Positions 6,093 through 12,231 of a DNA stretch of 16,162 nucleotides are shown here, one piece after another (within the stretch, counting starts at the first letter, position 1; every line of letters begins with the position of its first letter). The DNA is taken from contig CAIMEK010000475.1 of the NCBI GenBank assembly GCA_903839965.1, positions 1 to 16,162 of the forward strand, in the 5' to 3' direction. Source of the DNA: an uncultured Acetobacteraceae bacterium. GTDB taxonomy: Bacteria; Pseudomonadota; Alphaproteobacteria; Acetobacterales; Acetobacteraceae. A model generated the notes under the pieces. The model was not told the origin of the DNA. It searched no databases and saw only the letters and a program-made list of their open reading frames with translations. The position numbers and the translations under genes are program-made.

Positions 6093-7324
6093 GCGCCCAA
6101 GGGACCTCCCGCGAGGTGACCCTTACTGTCCGCGGCCAGAAATGGGGCGGATGGCAGGGCGTCCGCATCACGCGCGGGATTGAGCGTTGCCCGTCTGACT
6201 TCGCGCTCACGCTGTCCGAGCGGTGGCCGGACCAGCCGGGGGAAATGTTTGCCTTGGCTGGCGACCCCGTAATCGTCTCGATTGGCGACGATCCGGTGAT
6301 CACCGGCTACATTGACCGTGTGATGCCGACGCTATCGGCGCGCGGACACGAAATCCACGTGCTCGGGCGCGGCCGGTGCGCCGACCTGGTGGATTGCAGC
6401 GCCATCGCGGACAACTCGCAATTCGTGCTGCGTAGCGTATTCGACATCGCGACGATGGTTGCGGCACCCTACAATATCAAAGTGGTGCAGACCGATACCG
6501 GAACGGCGGTCCTGCCGAACCAACCGAGGGCCAACGACGGGGGGATTATCCCGCAACTCAACGTCACGCTGGTTGACACCCCTTGGGCCATCATTGAGCA
6601 GATCACCCGGTTTGCTGCGTTGCTGGCATATGAGGACACTGCGGGCAACGTGGTCCTGTCATCGGTTGGCACCCGCAAGCACGTATCCGGATTCGAGCAG
6701 GGCGTGAACGTGCAGGCGGCATCGGCGCATTTCGGTGCTGACATGCGGTATTCGGAATACACCGCAGTGGCGCTGGCCATTGATATTCAAACCGAATCGG
6801 GCTTGCCGCGCCCAACCGGAACCATGTCGCCCGCAAACCGCGTGGCGACGGTCCATGACGAGCCCGCATCGGCATTCAAACGCCACGATGGCACCCCCCG
6901 GCGCCGCCCGTTGATTATCGTTTCCGAGCAGGGGAATGGGTCTCTCGACGTGGTCAAGATTCGGGCGAATTGGGAAGCTGCTCGCCGGCTAGGCAGATCG
7001 CAGGCCGTGACCGTGACGTGTGATACCTGGCACGATGCTGCGGGCCGCCTATGGACGCCAAACATGACGGCCGACGTGGTGCTGCCGAGAGTGCATATCG
7101 ACGGCAAGGGATGGCTGATCTCTGAGGTTACGTTCTCTGTCGATACTACGCGCGGACGCGTAGCCGACGTGACGTTGATGCCCAAGCAAGCCTTCATTCC
7201 AGCGCCGCCGCCCGTGCTGAACGACGGGCAACTCCTCGATGCGATTACCGAAGGCGCTCGGCAGCAGAATGCCACTCGGCCGGACTTCAACCCACGACTG
7301 CACGACACGGTGGGCGGGTTCTGA
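6089..7324 (+). CDS. Mu gpP-like phage baseplate hub protein
   Basis: The 411-residue protein resembles phage Mu gpP (the T4 gp27-type baseplate hub, about 380 residues) along its whole length. The N-terminal beta domain has WGGWQGVRITRGIE (19-32), like Mu's GWTSVSVTRSIE. The next stretch has TGYID (72-76) and then GRGRCADLVDCSAI (93-106), like Mu's GRDKTADLIDCAAV. The C-terminal domain has RRRPLIIVSEQG, GRLWTPN, and a closing WLISEVTFSVD then LMPKQAF. In Mu-type contractile tails this trimeric ring joins the tail tube to the central spike. Normally genes for the spike, gp46/gp47 and the tape measure adjoin it; here none does. It may be a relic, an interference protein, or a hub swapped into a helper phage. 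Confidence 0.88.
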   Translation: MSAQGTSREVTLTVRGQKWGGWQGVRITRGIERCPSDFALTLSERWPDQPGEMFALAGDPVIVSIGDDPVITGYIDRVMPTLSARGHEIHVLGRGRCADLVDCSAIADNSQFVLRSVFDIATMVAAPYNIKVVQTDTGTAVLPNQPRANDGGIIPQLNVTLVDTPWAIIEQITRFAALLAYEDTAGNVVLSSVGTRKHVSGFEQGVNVQAASAHFGADMRYSEYTAVALAIDIQTESGLPRPTGTMSPANRVATVHDEPASAFKRHDGTPRRRPLIIVSEQGNGSLDVVKIRANWEAARRLGRSQAVTVTCDTWHDAAGRLWTPNMTADVVLPRVHIDGKGWLISEVTFSVDTTRGRVADVTLMPKQAFIPAPPPVLNDGQLLDAITEGARQQNATRPDFNPRLHDTVGGF

Positions 7325-7452
7325 TGGGCTGGCGGGGAGGGCCACCCCCTTCCCCCAACCCTTCGGGTCCTCCGCCACCATCCGGACGTTGCGCGGTTTG
7401 GCAAGCCCGACGCGTCGCTAGGCACAAACATCTTCATAGGTAGCATCATCAC

Positions 7453-7857
7453 ATGGCCGACATTCCGACCGCTTCGACTGCTGGCGCGCTTGCCAAGGTG
7501 TTGGGCGTGAGCGAGCGAATCATTGCGAGCCGTAAGGCCGCTGGCCGCCTCCCGGTGCTGGCCGGTGGCGCGGTTGACTTGCACGCCGTTGTCCGCGCTG
7601 GCGCCGCCACACTGTTGCAGCAACGCCCTGCCGGTGGGGGCGCAACCGACCTGACCGCGGCCGAGGCTTTCGACGATGGGTTGCGCGCGGCTGCGTCCAC
7701 GACGGCGCACCTGATCGTCACCCGGATAGCTCAAGCCGGCCCCGGCGCCGACGTGGGCAAGATCGCTGCAACCGCACTCGCCGAGGCGTTGGACATGACC
7801 GGCGTTGCGGCTGGCGAGCCGGTGCCCAGCCGACTCAAGCCGATGGCCGCGGCATAG
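7453..7857 (+). CDS. Nu1-like small HTH protein, candidate small terminase subunit
   Basis: The 134-residue protein starts with an N-terminal DNA-binding segment of the Nu1/terminase-small-subunit type: TAGALAKVLGVSERIIASRK (9-28), then AGRLPVLAGGAVDLHAVVRAG (29-49, the wing). A helical C-terminal part follows (AAEAFDDGLRAAASTTAHLIVTR, ATALAEALDM). Small terminase subunits bind the packaging site and recruit the large ATPase subunit, which is not present here. Satellites often encode only their own small subunit and redirect the helper's packaging machinery. A plain transcription regulator is the alternative. A 128-base gap separates it from the hub gene, so it may have its own promoter; downstream it meets a convergent gene across a strong hairpin. 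Confidence 0.65.
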   Translation: MADIPTASTAGALAKVLGVSERIIASRKAAGRLPVLAGGAVDLHAVVRAGAATLLQQRPAGGGATDLTAAEAFDDGLRAAASTTAHLIVTRIAQAGPGADVGKIAATALAEALDMTGVAAGEPVPSRLKPMAAA

Positions 7858-7880
7858 CGGGCGCGAACCGTTCGCACCCC

Positions 7881-7942
7881 GTCCGCACCCGCAACCCCGC
7901 AGAAACGGCCGAATCTCTGCGGACTCTGCGAACTGCGGACCC
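7881..7942. repeat. Cluster of GTCCGCA / TGCGGAC heptamers (left set)
   Basis: GTCCGCA occurs at 7881-7887, and its reverse complement TGCGGAC at 7918-7924 and 7934-7940, the last within TGCGGACCC (7934-7942). The same nonamer in reverse complement (GGGTCCGCA) occurs twice beside the tRNA at 9272-9291. Three copies in 60 bases is more than chance composition would give. They could be arm-type integrase sites, or binding sites for one of the element's HTH proteins. Confidence 0.4.
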
Positions 7943-8029
7943 CTTTTTGGGGGGCTGTAGCTAGAGACACATGACGATCTGGAAATGTCCCCTGATGCGG
8001 GAGCGTGGCGAAGGACCCCGAGGCCCGGG

Positions 8030-8145
8030 GGAAGGAAACTCCACTCAATGCAACGCGACCAAGGCGGCCGCTGCAACGGTCGGGTGGCCGCATTCCCCCA
8101 CCCGACCGTTGCAGTGGAACCGAACACCTAGCGGAAGGAAACTCC
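8030..8145. repeat. 13-bp direct repeats flanking a large hairpin
   Basis: GGAAGGAAACTCC occurs at 8030-8042 and again at 8133-8145, 103 bases apart, with a 17-bp perfect hairpin between the two copies. The right copy encodes the last residues (GVSFR) of the minus-strand secreted protein, so the left copy looks like a duplicate of that gene's tail. The arrangement could come from insertion of the hairpin segment with duplication, or be a functional site. Confidence 0.55.
8071..8114. terminator. 17-bp perfect hairpin between convergent genes
   Basis: CTGCAACGGTCGGGTGG (8071-8087) pairs perfectly with 8098-8114 around a 10-base loop, and outside it a G:T wobble and two further pairs extend the stem. 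It lies between a plus-strand gene ending at 7857 and a minus-strand gene ending at 8128, where a bidirectional terminator would be expected. Neither side has a T-run, so an ssDNA-folding site (single-strand origin or packaging signal of a rolling-circle element) is a reasonable alternative. Confidence 0.5.
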
Positions 8146-9015
8146 CAACACCTGAGCACCCTGAGTGTCCGGGGCATTGCGAAGAACTACGTGGCAATGA
8201 ATGTCCACCTTTGTTTTCCCTCCATACCCATTTGGCATCAAAATGTCATCTTCGACAAGTGTTACCTCTGCCGTTTGTTTGAACTGCCGTTCCAAGGATG
8301 GACCGACCAGAAAGCTACCGAACAGAAGAAACCAACCCCACTCCGGATTTCCAAACTTGGACGCTTTATTGGCAGCAAGTTTGCAGCTTGCTTTTGCCGC
8401 ATAAATCTGCCCAAAATTATTTACCGCTTCCTCGATGTTTTTACACGTATTCACATCGGTCTTACATGAAGTCGAGCTTTTTGCATCGGGTGCAATTGAT
8501 CCAGGTGCCGATGTGGGTGTCCGTGATGGTGCAGGGGGCTGAACATCTGCCCCATGCACCGGCGCTAGCGCGGTAGGTAAGACGGGTGCCGGTGGTGACT
8601 CTTGGAAGGCGTTCCAGCCAAAACGGTAATCAGACTCGCTGAGGCGGCGGGCATCGGCCGGAGCGAGGCGACGCTGTGCTTCACGGCAGCCCGCCTCCAT
8701 CCGGCGGTCGCTTTCCCCACTGGTCGCACGGCTGCAGGGGCCTGGATTACGTAGGCTTCGCTGAGAAGCCCAGTAGTCGGCGCCGGCCCGCTCCAGTGGG
8801 GCGAGCGTCGCGAACCATTTCTCGTAAGCCGTCCTATCAGCGAGGCCATCAGAATACGCCATGGATTGGGCGTGAGCGGCGTTCACCAGCGGCATCCCGA
8901 CAGAGGCGACTAACGCCCCCCAAACTGTTGCGCGCACGCCCAGAGTAAACCACGAGGCGCCTAGATCGTGTTGGATCGGCGGATGCCCCGGCACACGGCA
9001 CGCTTTGGTCAGCAC
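8128..9015 (-). CDS. Secreted two-part protein with Cys-containing C-terminal domain
   Basis: The 295-residue protein starts at the GTG at 9015, chosen because GGAGG lies seven bases upstream; a GTG at 9129 would add 38 residues. A hydrophobic segment ends in NAAHA-QS (about 27-50), a signal peptide with a long n-region. Residues 52-138 (AYSDGLADRTAYEKWFATL, GADYWASQRSL, two cysteines, YRFGWNAF) form one conserved-looking domain. A Pro/Ala linker (138-182) follows, then a C-terminal domain (184-295) with C184, C191, C211 and C274, a WGWFLLFGSF segment and VTLVEDDILMPNGYG. The linker coincides with a sharp fall in GC (about 77% in a 5' line, about 42% in a 3' line), so it looks like a fusion. 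It is probably periplasmic or surface cargo of the element; the function is unknown. Confidence 0.72.
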   Translation of the reverse strand: MLTKACRVPGHPPIQHDLGASWFTLGVRATVWGALVASVGMPLVNAAHAQSMAYSDGLADRTAYEKWFATLAPLERAGADYWASQRSLRNPGPCSRATSGESDRRMEAGCREAQRRLAPADARRLSESDYRFGWNAFQESPPAPVLPTALAPVHGADVQPPAPSRTPTSAPGSIAPDAKSSTSCKTDVNTCKNIEEAVNNFGQIYAAKASCKLAANKASKFGNPEWGWFLLFGSFLVGPSLERQFKQTAEVTLVEDDILMPNGYGGKTKVDIHCHVVLRNAPDTQGAQVLGVSFR

Positions 9016-9366
9016 GGGTGAGCCTCCAAAACGCTGCCGAATATGGCGATGACCATATCTGCCTCCTATGGCGTCCACGGTAGCATAAAGCCTTGGGCGG
9101 AACAATCCGAGACAGACACGGCTCGGCACCCGCAGAGCTCCGGCCGTTACGCAAACGAGCGTAGGAGGGGCGGCCTGGACCTGACCGCTGCCTGGATGTT
9201 CGCATAACCGCGAAAGATGCCCATCGCCAGCACTTCACGGGCGAGGCATCCGGCCTGGAATCGATCCGAAAGGGTCCGCATGGGGTCCGCAAGGGTTTTG
9301 GCAGACCAAAATGGCGGTTGGAATAGTCCCGCAAAAAGGCGATAATCTATTGAATTATAAGGGAAA
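9016..9366. other. Non-coding stretch beside tRNA-Tyr, probable attachment-site arm region
   Basis: I see no convincing gene in these 351 bases; the reading frames crossing it look like shadows. It contains two copies of GGGTCCGCA (9272-9280 and 9283-9291) spaced 11 bases start to start, as expected for integrase arm sites. An AT-rich segment (about 9330-9366) directly abuts the tRNA 3' end. Composition changes from GC-rich to AT-rich toward the tRNA, which fits an element boundary. Confidence 0.45.
9272..9291. repeat. Paired GGGTCCGCA repeats near tRNA-Tyr (right set)
   Basis: Two copies of GGGTCCGCA start at 9272 and 9283, one helical turn apart, about 75 bases from the tRNA 3' end. The reverse complement of the same nonamer occurs at 7934-7942. 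One-turn spacing favours protein binding on a single DNA face, for example integrase or excisionase arm sites. Confidence 0.45.
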
Positions 9367-9449
9367 TGGAGGGGGTTGGATTCGAACCAACGTAGGCGTG
9401 CGCCAACGGATTTACAGTCCGTCCCCTTTAGCCACTCGGGCACCCCTCC
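9367..9449 (-). tRNA. tRNA-Tyr (anticodon GTA)
   Basis: The minus strand folds into a complete tRNA of 83 bases. The acceptor GGAGGGG pairs with CCCCTCC plus discriminator A. The D arm contains GCCCGAGTGGC. The anticodon stem-loop GGACTGTAAATCC has GTA in the loop. A long class II variable arm follows, as in bacterial tRNA-Tyr, then the T arm GTTGGTTCGAATCCAAC. CCA is not encoded. The 3' end faces the accessory region at lower coordinates, and T-arm to 3'-end sequences are the usual target of tyrosine integrases. I found no second copy of the 3' end in this window, so the far attachment site, if present, lies to the left of it. Confidence 0.97.
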
Positions 9450-9556
9450 TCGACAGCCCGCGCCGATAGCGCCAACCCGCCGTTCTTGTCAACGAAGCAC
9501 CGGCGCTGCGGTTGGCGTTTGTCGGCCACGCGGCCGCGGGTTATACGGAGATTGTT

Positions 9557-10675
9557 ATGAAACCTCCACAGCAGAAACGCCCCGGCAACCGTAGCTCGGG
9601 AGGCGGCGACCAGCGGAAACCCGGCGGTCCGGGCGATGGGCCCGATCGCAATCGCCAGGGCGGCCCGCGCCGGTTTGGTGGCTTCACTGAGGGCGGCCAG
9701 CATCGCGATGGCGGGCCGCGCCAGGGGCAGGGAGATCCAGCCAGGGCGGGGCAGCGCGGCACTACCCGCCCGGACCAGCAGCGCGCGCGTGACGATCGCC
9801 CGTCCGGGCCGGCTCGTCCGCACGCTCCGGCCCAGGGCGAGGCGCATCGTTTCGACACGCGCCTGCACAGCGTTCCACGGCCCGCCGACGCTCCGTCCGC
9901 TCCGCGCCAGGCCGAGTTCCGCCCGCGTGAACCGCGCCCCGGACCCGATGCGCCGCGCGGCACGGTGTGGCTCTATGGCACGCACGCCGTCGTTGCCGCG
10001 CTGGCCAATCCGGCGCGCCGGCTGCGCCGCCTGCTGCTGACCGAGGAGGCCGAAGCGGCGCTGCTGGTGCATCGCAAACTGCCCTGGCCGCTGCCTCCCG
10101 AGCGCGTGGAGCGGGGGCGGCTCGATCACCTGCTCGGCCGCGATACTGTGCACCAGGGTGCCGCGGTGCTGGCGGACCTGTTGGTCACGCCGGTGCTGAC
10201 GCAGGTGCTTGAGCGGCCCGGGCCCCTCATCGTGCTCGACCAGGTATCCGATCCGCGCAATGTCGGGGCGATCCTGCGTTCGGCTCAGGCCTTCGGCGCG
10301 GCCGCGGTGATCGTGCAGGAACGCAATGCGCCGGATGAAACCGGCGCCCTGGCCAAGGCGGCCTCCGGCGCACTGGAGACGGTGCCGCTGCTGCGGGCGG
10401 TCAATCTCGCCCGCACGCTGGTGGCATTGAAGGCCTCCGGGTGCTGGGTGCTGGGCCTGGATTCCGGTGGCGCCCCGCTGGTCGGGGCGGCCTTCGCGGA
10501 ACGGCGCGTGGCGTTGGTGTTGGGCAGCGAAGGGGAGGGGCTTCGGCGCCTCACCCGCGAGAGCTGCGACGAGCTGGCCGGCATTGCCATGCCTGGGGCG
10601 GGGCGCGGCATGGACAGCCTCAATGTGTCCGCCGCTGCCGCGGTCGCGTTGTACGAGCTGGGCCGCCGCGGCTGA
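9557..10675 (+). CDS. rlmB: 23S rRNA (guanosine-2'-O-)-methyltransferase RlmB (SpoU/TrmH family)
   Basis: The 372-residue SPOUT enzyme methylates the 2'-O of G2251 in the peptidyl-transferase loop of 23S rRNA, using S-adenosylmethionine. Residues 1-133 are a long disordered basic tail rich in Gly, Pro, Arg and Gln. The SpoU substrate-binding domain follows (TVWLYGTHAVVAAL, 136-149, onward). The catalytic knot carries motif I NVGAILR (235-241), motif II VLGSEGEGL (321-329) and motif III MDSLNVSAAA (352-361). E. coli RlmB has about 243 residues, so the extra length is all N-terminal. The ATG at 9557 follows CGGAG with six bases between. It is divergent from tRNA-Tyr. Another TrmH-family target is possible, but RlmB fits best. 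Confidence 0.9.
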   Translation: MKPPQQKRPGNRSSGGGDQRKPGGPGDGPDRNRQGGPRRFGGFTEGGQHRDGGPRQGQGDPARAGQRGTTRPDQQRARDDRPSGPARPHAPAQGEAHRFDTRLHSVPRPADAPSAPRQAEFRPREPRPGPDAPRGTVWLYGTHAVVAALANPARRLRRLLLTEEAEAALLVHRKLPWPLPPERVERGRLDHLLGRDTVHQGAAVLADLLVTPVLTQVLERPGPLIVLDQVSDPRNVGAILRSAQAFGAAAVIVQERNAPDETGALAKAASGALETVPLLRAVNLARTLVALKASGCWVLGLDSGGAPLVGAAFAERRVALVLGSEGEGLRRLTRESCDELAGIAMPGAGRGMDSLNVSAAAAVALYELGRRG

Positions 10676-10676
10676 T

Positions 10677-10702
10677 GGCCGCCCCGGCGATGTGAGGCGG
10701 CC
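10677..10702. terminator. Possible hairpin between convergent rlmB and MFS genes
   Basis: GGCCGCC (10677-10683) pairs with GGCGGCC (10696-10702) around a 12-base loop, just after the rlmB stop and before the end of the convergent MFS gene. There is no T-run. The position suits a terminator, but the stem is short for this base composition. Confidence 0.3.
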
Positions 10703-10750
10703 CCTTCGCGCTGGTCGTCCCGGAGCCGCCCCGCGGGTCATGCCATGTCG

Positions 10751-12070
10751 TCAGTCCGGCAGCACCTTGCCGCGCGTTTCGAATGCGAAGGGAACGATCA
10801 ACAGCCCGATACCGAAGGCGATGGCGGTGAATGCCACCGGCGTGCCGAGCGTGCCCATCGCATTCACCGACGCCGCGAGTGCGAAGTTCACGCCCGCGCC
10901 GATGAAGCGGCCGACCGAGGTGCAGAAGGCGAAGGCCGTGGCTCGCACCTCGGTGCCGAACAGCTCCGGCAGCCAGAGACTGAATATGGCGAAATTGCCG
11001 CCGGCGAAGCCGAGGAAGAACAGCACGATGATGAACACCGGCAGGGCCGCACCCGTCGGCAGGTAGAACGCCCAGCCGAACCCGAGGACGATGGTCAGCG
11101 CCATGCCGAGGAAGTAGACGGCCAGCGTTGACCGCCGCCCGATCCGCTCCGCGAGCAGCGGCAAGGCAAGGCAGCCGAAGATGGTGCCGACCGACAGCAG
11201 CGCGGTACCGAAAGAGGCCATGCGCGCGGCCGAGGGGCCGTCCATGCCCTGGGCCCGCGCGAGGATGGTGATGGCGGTGGGCTCATACACGGCCGCCGCC
11301 CACAGCCCGATCACGGCCACGGAAAGCAGCCCCGACATGACAATGGTACGGCCGAGATAGGGCGGGCGGAAGATCTGCACGAGCGGGCTGCGGCGACGCG
11401 CGGCCTCCTGGTGCTTGTGCTGCCAGCGTTCAGGCTCTTTGACGCTGAGCAGCGTCACCACCGACACCACCACCGGGAACAGGCCGCACAGGAACATCGC
11501 CCGCCAGCCGTAGGCTGCGCCGACCGTGTAGTTGAGGGCCGCGGCCAGGAAGAAGCCGAAGTAATAGCCGGTCTGCAGGTAGCCCGCGCCCATCTTGCGA
11601 CGGTCCTCCGGCCAGGCCTCGGCGACATACGTGCCGGCCATCGCCCATTCACCGCCGATGCCAATGCCCGCAAGGAAGCGGAAAGCGCCGAGTTGCCAGA
11701 TGTCGTTGGCGAATGCCGCCGCGCCGGTGAACAGCGCATAGATCAGTACCGTCGCGGCCAACGTTCTGGTGCGGCCGAAGCGGTCGGCGATCGGGCCCCA
11801 GATGAACGACATGCCCCAGCCAATGAGGAACAGGGCGAACATGATCGAGCCGACCCGGCCGATGTTGGCCAGCGAGCTTTCCATGCCGGATTTCGGCAGC
11901 AATTCGGTCAGTGCCGGGCTGAGAACCAGGGCGTAGATCACCGAATCCATGCCGTCGAGAGTCCAGCCCGCCCAGGCGGCCCAGAAGCCGATCACCTGCT
12001 GGCGGTTGAGCGGAGTACGCTGTCGTGCGCCGGCGGCAGTGGCCCCTAAAACGACTGGCGCGTGGGACAT
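10751..12070 (-). CDS. MFS metabolite:H+ symporter
   Basis: The 439-residue inner-membrane protein has about 12 membrane helices and a cytoplasmic loop near 212-232 between the two halves. Family marks are WTLDGMDSVIYALVL in helix 1 (36-50), motif A in GPIADRFGRTR (92-102) between helices 2 and 3, and RFLAGIGIGGEWAMAG (131-146). This set is typical of the sialate/lactate (SHS) and aromatic acid (AAHS) symporter groups, which import carboxylates with protons. The substrate cannot be read from sequence. The ATG is preceded by GGAGG at a suitable distance. It is divergent from the pentapeptide-repeat gene across 161 bases and convergent with rlmB. Confidence 0.87.
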   Translation of the reverse strand: MSHAPVVLGATAAGARQRTPLNRQQVIGFWAAWAGWTLDGMDSVIYALVLSPALTELLPKSGMESSLANIGRVGSIMFALFLIGWGMSFIWGPIADRFGRTRTLAATVLIYALFTGAAAFANDIWQLGAFRFLAGIGIGGEWAMAGTYVAEAWPEDRRKMGAGYLQTGYYFGFFLAAALNYTVGAAYGWRAMFLCGLFPVVVSVVTLLSVKEPERWQHKHQEAARRRSPLVQIFRPPYLGRTIVMSGLLSVAVIGLWAAAVYEPTAITILARAQGMDGPSAARMASFGTALLSVGTIFGCLALPLLAERIGRRSTLAVYFLGMALTIVLGFGWAFYLPTGAALPVFIIVLFFLGFAGGNFAIFSLWLPELFGTEVRATAFAFCTSVGRFIGAGVNFALAASVNAMGTLGTPVAFTAIAFGIGLLIVPFAFETRGKVLPD

Positions 12071-12231
12071 TTGGTTTCCTCCGGAGGGCGTTGTTCGCCG
12101 TTTGGTATATGACCGGCAAGCATCGCTGGATAGGTCTGCGAAGCCTTCGGGTGATCAGGATATGTTAACGAAGTCGCCAGACAATCCACCAGCGGAAAAC
12201 CGAGCAAACTGTCGCCCACAGGTAAGCTGTC
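12071..12231. promoter_or_regulatory. Divergent intergenic region between MFS and pentapeptide-repeat genes
   Basis: These 161 bases must hold the start signals of both flanking genes. They are less GC-rich than the genes, and I see the Shine-Dalgarno GGAGG for the minus-strand gene near 12079. No clear -35/-10 pair or operator stands out by eye. Confidence 0.5.

Noticed and set aside
5066..6100. Minus-strand Ser/Ala-rich frame of 344 codons
   Set aside because: Antisense shadow of an Ala/Glu-rich coiled-coil gene; its low complexity follows from that.
7940..7952. CCCC-TTTTT-GGGG as an intrinsic terminator after the Nu1-like gene
   Set aside because: Only a 4-bp stem and the T-run lies in the loop, so it is not a convincing terminator.
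6787..8127. Long minus-strand frame of 446 codons opposite the hub and Nu1-like genes
   Set aside because: Crosses two well-supported plus-strand genes and the hairpin; composition is that of an antisense shadow.
8005..8469. Plus-strand frame of 154 codons over the hairpin
   Set aside because: Runs over the inverted repeat and antisense to the secreted-protein gene; no ribosome binding site or family features.
9147..9443. Minus-strand frame beginning MPEWLKGTDCKSVG
   Set aside because: This is the tRNA-Tyr gene read as protein, a common false call.
9428..10741. Long minus-strand frame of 437 codons opposite rlmB
   Set aside because: A GC-rich shadow of rlmB; rlmB has clear SpoU motifs and this frame resembles nothing.
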